Shown: piece by piece, positions 1 to 13,733 of the stretch | Numbering within the stretch: position 1 is the stretch's first letter | Layout of the letters: each line of letters opens with the position of its first letter | Assembly: GCF_020921035.1 (NCBI RefSeq) | Contig: NC_063151.1 | Coordinates: 2,356,001 to 2,420,000 of the forward strand | Reading direction: 5' to 3' | Length of the DNA stretch: 64,000 nt | Source of the DNA: Rhodamnia argentea | Taxonomy: Eukaryota; Streptophyta; Magnoliopsida; Myrtales; Myrtaceae | Translations under genes and position numbers: made by a program | The notes under the pieces: model-generated | Database searches by the model: none | What the model saw: only the letters and a program-made list of their open reading frames with translations | Told to the model about the DNA's origin: nothing

Positions 1-182
1 AGATAATCCCTTGTCCTCCGTTTCAAGGAAACTCCAGCAGTCATCCCTTTTGTGACTTTTGGAGGTTAATGTTCCTACCAAAACGCACACCCACTTATAC
101 ATTCTCATCAACTCCCCAAGCAGGTATGCCTACCTATGAAAATCTTCTCTATTTTTTTTTCTTTGCTCATCACATTTGATGA

Positions 183-3100
183 ATGATGGGTTCTGTGAGA
201 ACTCCTCTTTTTCTGATTTTTTTCTCTGCATTTCTGGTCCATGGTCTGTGTGTCAGAAGAACCAAGGTTGATGTTGTGCGACATGTTGGAGAAGCTGGAG
301 ATGGAGATCATGAGGCTAATGGACCTGGACCCTCCACACCACCCTCTGGGGCGGTTCGAGTCCAAGTTCGAGATAAATATGTATGAGATTTCTTTTTTGC
401 TTTCAATTCTTTATCTGTGTTTCATTTTTTTTTTTTTTTTTTCATTTGGGTGCACTCTGCTATATGCACCATATTATTAGAGAGAAGACATTTTAGTTCA
501 AAAGTCAGTAGATTTTGATGATGTTGTCCTTTAAAGTTGGCATTAGTAGATGGAAAAAGCTGCTTTGGAGCAATAGTCATCAAGTTCAGGACCTCTATAG
601 GGGGTAGACTGCAGAGAGAGAGAGAGATTCATTCTTTTGTTCAGCAAAAGAAGAGCAATCTTGTGATTGATTGAATCACAAGCATGTCATTGCATAAGTA
701 AGTTGTTTTCCATCTGAAAGGTCTTTCTTTTCCAATACCCTGATCAAGTGCTTTGCAGGTGGTCATGGATAATGGTATCCTCCAAGTTACTTTGTCGAAT
801 CCAGAGGGAAGTGTTACTGGAATACAGTACAATGGCGTCGACAATTTACTCGAAGAACTAAACGGCGAATTTGACAGAGGGTATATGATTGTTGATGTCT
901 TGAGTTCTTCACTTTTTGAAGCACTAGATAAATTCTTAGGTTGTTTAGCGAGAATTAGTAAAGGAATAACTTCATGGATCATCGAAGCAAGTGGTCTTAC
1001 ACTCGATAACAGCATCAAAATTTGAGGATGATGTTTTTATGTGTCTTGTTTGTTTATGGAATTTCAGTATATCAGCATTGAACGCTCCATACCAATTTTA
1101 GTATATTATGACAAGCTCATCTTTAACACCATATTAGATTGCAGGGATGTTTAGTTGATCATTTGCTTCTTTGACTGGAGTCAGAGAAATCCACAAAAAG
1201 AAGAAAAGGAATCCTATAAATCACTTCTTGAATCCTTATCAAACTGGGAGCTTATAACACAGAAACTATAGCAAAAGGGCAGAAATCTCCTCCTTGTGAT
1301 TCCTTTATTTTTTTCGCTAGTGGTTACTTCTGTCAGTTTGCTCTAGATAAGGCTTCAAGAAACAACTCAAAAGTTGACCTAGTTGATGAAGCATAGGTCC
1401 AGTATGGTGCACTTAAGGGCTAGTTGAAGATGTCTGTAGACACAGACATGGTTAATGCTTCTTTTGTAATCATGGATGCGAGAAAACATGCAAGACCAAA
1501 AGTAAACAGACCATCCTCCAAAGAAAATCATACCAAGTCATACTTGTCTATCTTGTGATGTCATCAGCGACAATCTGCAACTAACCAGAACCTCGGCATA
1601 TCTAAAGGCCACTCTTTCTTTTGCCTCAGCATTGTTAGCCTTTACAAATTATCAGTTGGCGTTAAAGTTTTAAGATCAGTTCCAGTCGTATTTGTGTTAA
1701 ATATATCGAACATACTTGTACCGAGTATACTTTGAGTTTCGGAAGAGGATTCCTCATTTGCTGGTTTTTGGCCCAGTCTTACATAATAAATAATGCCACA
1801 TATGTTGTTCTACCAATATACCTACTTAGTATGTGGCAGATTCCTGATGAGTGTTTAAATGGACCACTAACTTAAATAACCATTTAACAGAGTGCCACAT
1901 CATATAATAAATCAACTTAGTAGATGAGTCTTAGTATTCCTCTTATTCTTCAACTATTATTAGTTAAAGTTTCACAAATACACAAAAAAACTAGTTGAAT
2001 TGCTGCTTCTTGCTTCAATCCTCCTGTTTGTCGTTCAATGGTACACTTGACTTATTTCACTGGAATGTGTAGGTACTGGGATGTGGTTTGGAGTCCTCTG
2101 GAAAGTAACAAAACAAAGGGTAAACTCGATAGGTATGTTATCTCGCCATCCTCTCTGCTCAACTTCACTTCTGTCGAAGTTGCAGGTGACATTTAATTTG
2201 ATCAGACATTAACTCTGGCACCACAATGTCACTATGTAGCCCGCAATGAAGACTCAGCTGAATTATATGAAAGCTATGTAAATGTAGTAAGCAACTCAAC
2301 AACTTGAGCCCTAAAAGTGTTTATAAAACCGTTTAAGCATTCATCTGAGAGGACAAATGGTACCACAGATGACCCATTCTTTTGGAACTGCCGATTTTAA
2401 CATCATTCTTGTAGTTGTCCGTACACCAAGACAAAAACCTTTTATTTTCAACCTCAACCAGCTAAAGTAATTTTTGTCAGTAAATTTCTTGTGACCCTTG
2501 AGTACACATCTAAAGAGGTATGTCAAAATCAAGATGTTAAGTTCCATTTATAAATGTTTGCAGCTGCTGCTATGTGACAAGTAAAACTGCACTTTATGCA
2601 GGCTTGATGGCACAAAGTTTGAGGTTGTAGTGGAAAACGATGAGCAGGTTGAACTCTCGTTCACTAGAATGTGGAACTTGTCGCTTGAGGGTGAGGTAGT
2701 TCCAGTAAATATAGACAAGAGGTACGCCGTCGCCTTCTAATGTTAGCATGTTGTGTTTTTGGGAAATCTACACGTCAGGTGGTGATAATATGAATGGTGA
2801 TCTGTTAGGTATGTGATGCTTTGTGGATCTTCAGGCCTCTACACGTATGCAGTTTACGAACACTTAGCAGAATGGCCTGCTTTCGTCATTGATAACACAA
2901 GGACTGTGCTCAAGCTTAGAAAGGACAAGTATGTCTCCTGCCTCTAAATTATTTCAACAAGGTTACATGTCCCTAACATTTTTCCAAAAGTCTAAAGTAC
3001 TCGAAATGAAGAAAATGGACCTGATGGTGGAGGAGTCCAACAGACTGAACTAATTTTTGAATGAGTTTCATGATGTGCCTAGGTTTCATTATATGGCGAT

Positions 3101-5801
3101 AGCAGATAATAGGCAAAGATATATGCCCCTTCCAGATGATAGATTGCCTGACAGAGGGCAAGTCCTGGCCTATCCTGAGGCAGTTCGGCTCATTAATCCG
3201 GAGGAACCAGAGTATGAAGGAGAGGTAGTTTCTTCTGATCTGGCAATCGTTTTACTTATTAAAGGATCAGCTTCAGGAAGCGAAAATGAAGATCGCCGGC
3301 AGTGATGACCATTTGAGAGTGTATCGTTGGTCATTGCAGGTGGATGATAAGTATGAGTACTCATGTGACAGCAAAGACATCCGGGTCCATGGTTGGATTA
3401 GCACGGATCCTCCCATCGGGGTCTGGCAGATCACACCAAGCTATGAGTTCTGCAGTGGTGGACCCGTGAAGCAGTTTCTAACATCTCATGTTGGCCCGAC
3501 ATCCCTTAATGTAAATAGCTCTCCTCCTAAATCTAAGACACTAGAAGAAGCAATCTCGGTTTCTCTTACCTAGATGACACTAAAATCATTAGTTGGAGCC
3601 TCTATTGATCACTCCAAAGTTACATTGATTATTCTCTTTGCTTGGTGACAAAGTACAATGAACACATTTACCAATCTCTTTTTGCTTTCTCAAATTCGAA
3701 TCCCTAAGGTTTTTGTCAGTGCTCATTACTCTGGAGTCGACCTGACAATGAAGTTTGGACCGAACGAGCCGTGGAAGAAAGTCTACGGCCCGGTTTTCAT
3801 CCACGTTAACTCTATGTTGGATGGAAAAGACCCGCGCTCTCTTTGGATGGATGCAAAAGAGCAGGTTTGGCATGAACACCTTCAATACACTAACTTATCA
3901 AATTTTGTCTATTCTTCCTGTGCGCAGAGTTTAACTTGATTTTATCGGTAGTTACTTGTTGAAACCGAAAGCTGGCCGTACAAATTCCCGGCTTCAGAGG
4001 ATTATGTGCAGCCCAGTCAAAGGGGCAATGTGACTGGTCGACTACTCGTGCTAGACAGGTGGTTACTTCTCTTACCTTCATGCCAAATGCACCCAGAATG
4101 CTTAATGGAAAATGGTGCCCATTTTCTCTATGCGCGTCTGATCAACTAATAAAATCGATGATCGTCCAGATACATTAGTGAGGAACACATAAAGGCAAAT
4201 GGTGCTTATGTGGGCTTGGCACCGCCTGGAGACGTTGGGTCGTGGCAAAGAGAAACCAAGGTGATTCTTCATTTCTGTATATACAGGCACCTACCAGGGC
4301 TATGTGAAGCTGTTCTAGAGTTTCTACGAGCCCTAGATCTGTTTTTGTTAATGCAGTCCATTTTAGTGATTAATGGAGAATGAAGTTACAGAGAGTTCTG
4401 GCCATATAACAAATTAATCTCCCCTTACTAGGGATATCAATTTTGGACTAGAACAGACGAAGGGGGAAATTTCTCCATCAGCGGTATTGTTCCTGGCCAA
4501 TACAATCTCTTTGCTTGGGTTCCAGGTTTCATCGGAGACTACAAATACGAGAAAAACGTTACGATATCAGCAGGTATATGCTTTCTTGTTTGGATATGAC
4601 TGTTAGTTTCTTCTGTTTTCCAACAACTAACATTGATTAATACATGTCGACAAGCAGCTTCTGATTTCGACGTTGGCGAACTTGTGTATGAGCCTCCAAG
4701 AAGTGGCCCGACATTGTGGGAAATAGGCATCCCTGACCGTACTGCTTCAGAGTATTACGTTCCTGATCCCGACCTACAATACATTAACCCACTCTACATT
4801 AATCATCCTGATAGGTCAGTCATGTTCAAAGCCATATGATCTCTCTCTCTCTCTCTCTCTCTGCCCTTTCTTGGCCTAGGAGAGCTGACATTTGATTTAC
4901 CATCAACCAGGTTTAGACAGTATGGGCTGTGGCAAAGATATACAGAGTTATATCCACATGAAGATTTGATATACTCAGTTGGGACGAGCGACTACAGGAA
5001 GGATTGGTTCTTTGCTCAAGTTACCAGGTTTTGAATTCATATTCAGTCTCCATTCTTTGTTTTCTCATTCATGGAAGTTTCAAGATGCATGAACGACACG
5101 CAATAAGCATCTTATAATAGCAGCCGGCGGAAGCACGGCTTGCTTTATCTTGGAATGCAAAATGATTAGGTGGACCTAATTCAAAGTGAAAGAAACAGGC
5201 AAAACAATTGTTGTTAACACTTACTTTTCAAAAAATCCCAGGTGGTTCATCTGATTTTGATGTAAAAGCATTCTGTGCCTAACATAACTCATCAGCTGAA
5301 CATTATCCTGTGTCACAGAGAAACAGGAAATAACACATACAATGGAACTACTTGGCAAATCAAATTCACAATTTACAGCATCGATCATACTGGAACCTAT
5401 AAGTTGCAATTGGCTCTTGCGACCGCTCACATTTCCGAGCTGCAGGTATGCTAAGCTTAGCCCTACTGAATTTTAATCAGCCTCAACTTAAAGAAAAGAT
5501 GCTCCATCGTAGTACTTCTATTCATCGCGTTCTCTGCCTGAAGGTAAGGATCAACGACGCAAATGCAAGCTCTCCTTTATTCTCGAGCGGCGTGATCGGT
5601 AGGGACAACACAATCGCAAGACACGGGATTCACGGGCTGTATTGGCTTTTCTCAGTCGACGTACCAGGCACCGGACTGGTCAAGGGCGAGAACACCGTCT
5701 TCCTCACACAAATAGGAAGCGAAAGCCCTTTTCAGGGGATAATGTACGACTACATTCGCCTCGAGGCACCTCCATCTTCCAATTCTACATACAGATTTTA
5801 G
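183..5801 (+). CDS. Rhamnogalacturonan lyase (PL4), secreted copy; 15 exons, 695 aa
   Basis: Cleaves the rhamnose-galacturonate backbone of pectin (rhamnogalacturonan I) by beta-elimination in the cell wall. Exons: 183-380, 759-880, 2073-2132, 2602-2721, 2809-2928, 3083-3224, 3340-3510, 3709-3864, 3952-4058, 4170-4260, 4432-4573, 4658-4814, 4911-5027, 5319-5445, 5544-5801. All introns are GT-AG and the sum is 2,088 nt with no internal stop. Residues 1-23 form a signal peptide (hydrophobic run [11 protein letters not shown]). Residues about 65-395 are the catalytic beta-sandwich, with VVMDNG, LRKDKF and RYMPLPDDR. Residues about 395-475 are the fibronectin-III-like domain ([24 protein letters not shown]). 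Residues about 485-690 are the CBM-like domain ([41 protein letters not shown]). The length is normal for plant PL4 enzymes. ATG 183 is chosen because it begins the signal peptide; ATG 186 is equally possible. The gene is the first of a tandem pair. The catalytic residues could not be assigned by eye. Confidence 0.93.
4841..4862 (+). repeat. (CT)11 microsatellite
   Basis: Uninterrupted CT dinucleotide run inside intron 12 of the first lyase gene, about 50 bases before the next splice acceptor at 4911. It is a simple repeat with no evident function. Confidence 0.9.
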
Positions 5802-7029
5802 TCTTTGCTTTACATTTAGATCCATTACAAGATCAAAGCTGTCGTAGTGGAGCCAACATAGTCGTTCTTTTCAGATAACATAAATACGATGGTCATGATT
5901 TTTTCGTGAATCATTCAACGATGACCTTGCAACAATTCATCCATATTTACCTCGACGATCACTGAGGGATTAGTACATGAACGGCATCTAGTTCAGCGGT
6001 TTGTCTTGATCACAGTTTGAAACTCAGTCTACGACGAACAATGTGGCATGTCAAGTTCAGAGAGAGAGAGGCCATATCTTTTCCACCAATCACATGAAAA
6101 CCAACTCTTAGCAGCTAAGTTTTCTTAAGCGCTGCGTCGATGAAACCCGCCAATTATGCCTCATTCTACTGTGACTATATATGTGTATTAAGATCGAGAT
6201 CAAAGCAATTATGGCTTTATGTATACTTGTTCGTTTCTAGAAAATAAGTGGTCCCCGTCGTCTTGACGCTATAATCTGATATTTTGAGTTTCAAAAACCA
6301 AATTTGGAGAAGTTAACGGTTAAGATCATGCCGAATACGCCCGAGTAGTCAAGTGATGCCCTGTCGGCAAGACTTGCTGTCACAAATTCACACCATATGT
6401 ACTTGTCTTTATCGAACGGCAGCCGTGATGACAAGAGGGTCGGGGCCACCATCGCGAAGCACCTCCTGTCAACTCTACTTCCTTATGTCTGCATTGTGTC
6501 AGACTAGAGCTTAAAAGCTTAAGATGGTTCCAATGTCCGGGAGACTTCACCGATGAAATTAAAATTCTCATTTCAAAGACAACATGGATCGAAGTCTCGA
6601 CGTGCCAATTACCTCATGCCAGGGTTTCCTTTCCATGCATTTATGCAATCCTTTGCAAGAACTTAAGTCCTCTAACAAGAGCAATTAATAACATCATCAC
6701 GACATAAACCACGGTATTCTCCGGATTTGGCATCTACAGAGATGTCTATCCTTGCACGCCTCAGTTTCCATAAAGCCACCAAACAGTAGTGGCGACCGAG
6801 TGAAGTAAATAAAAGCGACTCTGATGAAAAAAAAAGAAGCATTGCTTGCTTTCTACTTCAAGAAAACAAGCTAGAGAAGACAGCCATTCTTATAAGCCCG
6901 TGAAGGTCTCCACGAGCTTACAGTATCTCTTACATCATGTTACTAGAGATCTTTTGCCCAGAAAACCAGCTCGCAAGCTAGTTTTTTTTTCATATACTTT
7001 CCTCTCTTCCCATTCGATTCAGTGCAAAA
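5802..7029. other. Spacer between the tandem lyase genes
   Basis: About 1.2 kb without a credible gene. It must hold the 3' untranslated region of the first lyase gene and the promoter and 5' leader of the second. Open frames here are short and match no family I know. No convincing TATA box was picked out. Confidence 0.6.
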
Positions 7030-10000
7030 ATGGAGAACCAGGATGTTTTTACTGCTCGAGATGGTGGTGAGATGGGAAGGGATGGCTGTACTTCGTCGTC
7101 CCAGAGGGTGCGGTTGAATGTTCAGGATAAGCTTGTGAGTCCTCTGCCAACTTCTTCTACGTGCATGCAAAATCTAGACATGTTATTTCCTTAGCACCTA
7201 GTTTAAGTTGGAGAATCCATCTTATCCGGAAGAAGATATCCCCGGGTTTCTATAGTACCCGTTAAACCTGATCAATGTGATTTTGCAAATTCTAAACCTC
7301 ACCAAGAAACTGACCGAGTTTCTACCCAGCCGACCCGAAATACGATATTTACCCTAGATCTGCTCGATTCGTGCTTCGAATCTTGTTGGCTGGGGGCGGA
7401 CTTGCAACGGCCATCCCTGTTTGAATAATGTAAAATTGATTATTAGATTTGAGCATGTTAGTTGCTGTTCTGGATTATTGTTGTTGGTTTTCGAAAAAAG
7501 TCTTGATTCATGATAAGGGCCTGAAGAAGACCGAAGACAAGAGGAACTATTTGCAATTAATGAAGGAGAGGTACCGAAGAAGAATAAAGAAAAAGAAGGC
7601 CACTGCGATTGTCTTAATTTCAAGTGTTTGTTTTATTTGACTTTTTAGTTTGTGTGGTTTTTTTTTTTTTTTTTGCTTTGGTGGACTTTCTTTTGTTTCT
7701 TCATTTAATGTCGTTAGGTATTGTGCGACCAACCTCTATAACGGTTGTGAAGTTCAGGCGTTTAGACACCTCGAAGCAAAAGTATTTGCCTTTCAATAAT
7801 CAATAAGTTCTCCCTCCATTCTTTATTTTTTCAAGTGTTCCAAACTCCCAAAATCGTCATTATTGTTTTCGGTTCCGACAATCCCGCGACCGGAGTCTAG
7901 TGTCTCCGTCCCACAAGATGAATCGGCGTTGACAAAGGTTCGTAGTTGACCTCCTTTTCCGATGGACGATGTGCAGGTGGTGATGGACAATGGCATGGTC
8001 CAAGTGACGGTGTCGAAACCGGAGGGGTTCATCACCGGGATCAAATACAACGGCATCAGCAACTTGCTTGAAGTTCGTAACGAGGAATTCGACAGAGGGT
8101 GCGTCGATAAACATAGTTGAATCAATCTGGGTCCTGAAATAAAAATAAACTCTCAATTTTTGCGAACGTGCCAAATCCGACCGAAACGTGGTTCTTCGAG
8201 TGATTATTCATGGTCTGCAGGTACTGGGACCTCGTATGGAGTGAAGCAGGAAGTGCTGGCACGACCGGCACCGACGATAGGTCAGCCCTCCTTATCATTT
8301 CCGTTGTGTTGGTTATTGCATCATTGTGACTCATTTTCAATGCATTCCACGATCAAATTCATTGATGAAAAACTCGAGCATCGAGCTAACTTCGAGTATA
8401 CTTGTTATTACGGAAAGACGATCAACACAATTTCTTTTTTTTTTTTGGATTGATATTCCTATGGAGTATATGGTGGACTTATCTGCGAATTGGCGCACAG
8501 TACAAATTCCGTGCCTCGTGTCGCTAGCGAAAATAGTATCATATTCAGCCTATGTAACTCAAGGATGGTTGGAAATTCATGAGTTTGGAGGTAGAAAATT
8601 TTTCCAAGAAGTCATAAACTTATCGTAATACAGCTAATTTAGTCCTAAATGTTTCAGTTATGTCAATTTAGTCTTAAACGGCGGCTAATTCAGTTCTAAA
8701 CCTTTTACCGGTGTCAATTTAGTCTTAAAATTTTTAATGATTTGTCAATATAATTCTTTCAGTCGGTTACCCAAATACTAGGTTTAGGATTAAATTGGCA
8801 AAAATTCAAGAAGCTTAGGACTAAATTGGCATAATTAAAAGGTCTATGACTGAATTGGCAAATAATTAAAAGGTTTAAGACTAAATTGACACAATTGAAA
8901 GATTTAGAATTGAATTGACTGCTGCACAATAGATTTAAAACTTTTTGGACAATTAAAATGTTTAAAACTTTCAATCTCAAAATAAGCTTTCTCGTCATTA
9001 AAGAAAAGAGAACTAGTACAGGTACACATTTTCCCGCCTCGTTGCATCGTATGACTGATGTTAACCCCGTTCGGAAATCAATTTAAACCAATTTTCTCTT
9101 TGATCTCAATATTGGGAAGTATTAGATTGGTCATGCATCTTTATTTAGCGATTGACAAAAGCAATTACATTCAATCCAAAGAAATGCTTTTCCTATAAAT
9201 TATCCGTCCGATGCTTCTTAAGCTTTGGTGGTGCAGAATGAACGCGACGAAGTTCGACGTGATAGTGGAGAACGATGAGCAAGTGGAGATATCGTTCACG
9301 AGGATGTGGGATTCCTCCAAAGAGGGCACGATGGTTCCCCTCAATATTGACAAAAGGTGTGATTTTTTATGTAAGTTTCATGTCACAACACAAAAAAATA
9401 AAAATAAAAAACCATGATTTAGGAAAAAATTAACTTCCGTCAAAGTGTTTTTCCAGGTTCGTTATGCTTCGGAATTGCTCAGGATTCTACTCCTACGGAA
9501 TCTACGAGCACTCGGGGGAGTGGCCTGCTTTCAACCTTCCCCAGACCAGGATTGTGTTCAAGCTCAGAAAGGATAAGTTAGTACACACGTTATGATGATG
9601 ATTATTTTTTTTTTTTTTACCTCTAGCTTCTTCATAATGTTGATTAATTTGATGGGTTGTGGCGGTGGTGGTGATTACGTGATAGGTTTAAGTACATGGC
9701 GGTGGGAGATAATAGACAGAGATGTATGCCGCTTCCCGACGACCGATTGCCCGGCAGAGGGCAGCCCTTGGCGACTCCGGAAGCCGTTCTTCTTGTCAAT
9801 CCTGTCGAACCGGAGTTCAAAGGCGAGGTACTCCCTTCTCTCTCTCTCTGCCCCTCTCTTTCGAAAAGTTGTAATGAAGTGTTGCAGCTTTATGGAGATA
9901 TTAGATCAGGGTTCGGCCATTATTAGTACATTTACATAGGGAGAAGCCTGAGAGTGATCCTACATAGTTTTACTGAAAAGTTTAAACTAATGAGTTATGG

Positions 10001-13000
10001 GTAAATTAAAATGTACTGATTATGCCAGATCAATTCTTCGGCGTGCGACTTTTCTAACATTAACTCGCACGTCCATCTCCAATTAAAAGATGCTTCTCAG
10101 GTTGTGATTTGGGTTGCAGGTGGATGACAAGTACCAGTACTCGTGCGAGAACAAAGATCTCCAGGTTCACGGGTGGATATGCTTCGACCCCCCGGTGGGA
10201 TTCTGGCAAATTACGCCGAGCAACGAGTTTCGCTCCGGCGGACTCCTCAAACAGAACCTTACCTCCCATGTCGGCCCCATTACCCTCGCCGTAGGTTACT
10301 CTCTCTGACTCTTGTGGACAACTTTCAGTCGCGGATTTCTAGCTCTGATTGTCCTGCTGGTCGTTGCACTTTCCTAACTCACACTCGATCTTCACATGCA
10401 AGCGTATGTCATTTCTCCAGATGTTTCTGAGTGCTCACTACGGAGGAGAGGACTTGGTGCTGAAGCTCGCGCCGGGAGAGCCGTGGAAGAAGGTCTTCGG
10501 ACCCGTGTTTTTCTACCTCAACTGCGCGTCGAAAGCCGACGATCCGCTCAAGCTTTGGGACGATGCTAAGGAACAGGTAATGATCAATTTGACCGATCGG
10601 GGGAACCGTGTTGGAGCTCGTTATACAATCGCCTTTCTCTCTCAGTTTGAAATCGAGAGTTACAGACGGACGGCCGCCTGAGAAAAACTGTGGACTGTTG
10701 CAGATGTTGAGCGAAGTCCAGAGCTGGCCTTATGCCTTCCCAGCCTCGGAGGAATACCAGACTTCAGATCAGCGGGGCTACGTCAGTGGGAAGCTAATGA
10801 TTCAAGACAGGTAATTAGTTCCCCGTTTTCTTGCTAATTAAACATGCAATTGGTAGACTCATCAAACGGGTGGGCGGGTCACATGGGGTCGAGATCTAGT
10901 TGAAAACGATCCTGCTAAATTGACCCATGTAGCCCGTTATGATTTATTTTTTATGCAATACAAATCTAGTGACCTAACTCATACTTAACTCATATCCGAT
11001 CCGATTCGGCTTATATTGCTAAAACACTTCCATATTTAATCAAATCTAAGAAAGTCCATACTCAAACTGAGCTGAGAGCGTCGAGAGAGACCGAACACGA
11101 AATCGAGTGAAGTCGCAAGAGAGCGAAGAGATAGTCATAGAGGTGGGTCAAGTGTATTTAAGTTGTGAACTTATTTAACACTAATATTATGTTGAGATTG
11201 ACCATCCTAACTCATTTATGATCCATTTATTACACATAACTAATCCATATAATAACTTCACAAATCAAATATGAGTTAAGCGACAGATTTATGACCCATT
11301 TTAACATGCCCGACAATTGGCATCTTTTTAGACTAGCCGCCATGTCGGACTTTCTGAAACGATATAGCCACACCAGCAGGGTCGGAACTTTAGTGCTGGT
11401 TTTTGTTTTACTTAGAACAACCTTATGTGCACAACAACTGTGTAATGTCATGTAAATAGATTTGATATAGATGTACATTAAGTTGCGTATGCACAATCTA
11501 TCTTTTTAATGAACTGCGAATTACTCCTTAGGTATATCAGTGAAACCTTAATCCCTGCAAACGGGGCGTACGTGGGACTAGCACCTCCGGGAGAAGTCGG
11601 ATCATGGCAAACCGAAGTCAAGGTGAATGAATAGAGAACAAGAAGATATTATCATCAAAAGAATAAAAGCTAATCTACCCCCCTCATTGCTTTGATGAAA
11701 AAAAGTTGGAATTAGGGATACCATTTTACTCGTTCTTATTAAATCGTTACTCAGGGTTATCAATTATGGACAAAAGCCGACTCGGATGGTTACTTCTCGA
11801 TCAATAACGTACGCACCGGCGACTATTACATTTATGCGTGGGTGCCTTGTTACGTTGGAGATTATCGAAACGACGGAGCGATTATCGTAACGCCAGGTGA
11901 TGACTAATTTTTACTAATTACAATCAATTTATTAAACTGACATGGAGATGAATATTATGAACAAACTAAAATACACATACAATCCCTCTGAGGAATGTGC
12001 ATTAGGTTGTCAAGTCGACGTGGGGGATCTTGTATATGAGCCTCCAAGGGATGGGCCCACGTTGTGGGAGATTGGAATCCCTGATCGTTCTGCGGCAGAG
12101 TTCTATGTGCCCGACCCGGATCCGAAGTACATCAACAGGCTCTACCTCAACCATCCTGACAAGTAAGCTCCCAAGAGCCAATTGTATAATGTTTGTGTTT
12201 AGAATTTGAACTTTCATCGTGATTAATCCCGTGTAAAACCATACAAATTATCGCGTTCGCATGCAACAAACAAAATTCCATCCCTGAAACCAGTGAGTGC
12301 GGCTCCCACGGCTACTTCAAGAGGAAGACATCGTAATGTCAATAAAAGGTCGAAGTCGTATCTAATTCAACATTTAATTTTTCATTCAATCATGTCGATT
12401 AACAACAAGTCATCTAACCGACGCATTCTTCGGAAAAATAGTTTGGATGGTGCGCTAGGTCTTTGTCCAAAAAATGGTGAGCTTGCTTTTTCTAGGACCA
12501 ATTTGCCCCAGGACCAATTGATTAGGCTTGAAGTTTGCTGCTGATATAGGAATAATACAGGTACTTTGAATAACTTTAAAGAGAGCTAATATCTCATTTC
12601 GCATGCAGGTTTAGGCAGTATGGATTATGGGAAAGGTACACAGAACTATATCCTGACAATGACTTGATCTATACGATCGATGCTAGTGATTATAGAAAAG
12701 ATTGGTTCTTCGCACAGGTTCCCAGGTAAACATCTCTTTTATCTCATCATAATCTTTGGTCCTGGTACATGGCAACATTGTTTTTTTTTTTTTTTGACAC
12801 CTCATGGCAACATTTGACTCTAGTCAAATTTGAATTACAGGAAGATCAATGATAGCACGTACCAAGGAACGACATGGCAAATCAAGTTCAAACTCGACGA
12901 TGTTCATCAGTCCGAGACTTACAAGCTGCGTCCGGCGTTGGCCACGGCCAATGTGGCACAATTAGAAGTACCGACACGTGCCGAACGCCTTAGAATTTCA

Positions 13001-13341
13001 CCTTCTATTACTTATAGTTCGCTTTTTCGCTCTCGTTGAATCCTTGCCTCGTGCTCTTTTTCCGATATTCTTAGGTTCGAATCAACGACCCACAGGCGAA
13101 CCCTCCTCTGTTTTCGAGCGGCGTGATCGGGCACGACAACACGATCGCCAGGCACGGGATTCACGGGCTTTACCGCTCGTATGTCGTCGACATTCCCGGA
13201 GCCCAGCTCGCCGCCGGGGACAACACAGTCTTCCTCTCCCAAACCATGAGCACAAGTCCTCTCCAAGGAATCATGTACGACTACATCCGTTTCGAAGGCC
13301 CTCCTCCATCTCCTAATGACAAGAACAACGTTGGATTTTAG
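7030..13341 (+). CDS. Rhamnogalacturonan lyase (PL4), tandem paralogue without a visible signal peptide; 15 exons, 667 aa
   Basis: Same family and predicted reaction as its upstream neighbour. Exons: 7030-7134, 7977-8098, 8221-8280, 9237-9356, 9457-9576, 9686-9827, 10120-10290, 10421-10576, 10704-10810, 11532-11622, 11755-11896, 12006-12162, 12609-12725, 12841-12967, 13075-13341. The sum is 2,004 nt, in frame. Exons 2-14 match the first gene base for base in length. Domains: catalytic residues about 36-365 (VVMDNGM, KLRKDKF, RCMPLPDDR), fibronectin-III-like about 365-445 ([13 protein letters not shown]), CBM-like about 455-665 ([32 protein letters not shown]). The N-terminus is MENQDVFTARDGGEMGRDG, which is polar with no signal peptide. 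An in-frame TAG at 6979-6981, with no ATG between it and 7030, supports this start unless an upstream exon exists. Third codon positions look GC-richer than in the first copy. Intron 3 carries a repeat array. Confidence 0.92.
8630..8930. repeat. Fold-back array of degenerate 25-40-bp repeats in intron 3 of the second lyase gene
   Basis: The left half has about five copies of a unit close to GTCAATTTAGTCCTAAA, near 8633, 8661, 8686, 8714 and 8744. The right half, from about 8780, has about five copies of the reverse complement, close to TTTAGGACTAAATTGGCA. The two arms could pair into a long imperfect hairpin. Arrays of this type are common in plant introns and are usually read as nonautonomous DNA-transposon ends. 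The exact limits are uncertain. Confidence 0.75.
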
Positions 13342-13733
13342 ACCTGCTCCAAAAATTTCGCTTTGATCGAGGTGTGATACAGTGATGCATATTCCTCTCC
13401 ACATACCAATGTTAACCGTAGAATCCTCTGCTTTAACTTTAATCTTAATTTATAATTAAATCAGGATAAATTTTATGCCTTGAATTTATCTTAAAGAATT
13501 TTTTTTTTTTCATTTTTTTCAAATCATCGAGTGCCCCAGGAAAAAAAAGAGCACATTAACGTTCTTTACCACTAAAGAAAACACATTGATTATTTATTGA
13601 CATAAACTTGCCTAATCGATGTGACTTAATAAAAGCGGATATGCCTAGCCGTTATCACTAGAAATGAAAAACCCAAGGAACCAAAAAAAAATAATTAATT
13701 AATTAACTGTCTCTCAAACTACTAATCAAGAAA
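13342..13733. other. Spacer between convergent genes
   Basis: About 390 AT-rich bases separating the stop codons of the second lyase gene (+) and the 108-aa protein gene (-). It should hold both 3' untranslated regions. Nothing else is recognisable. Confidence 0.6.
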
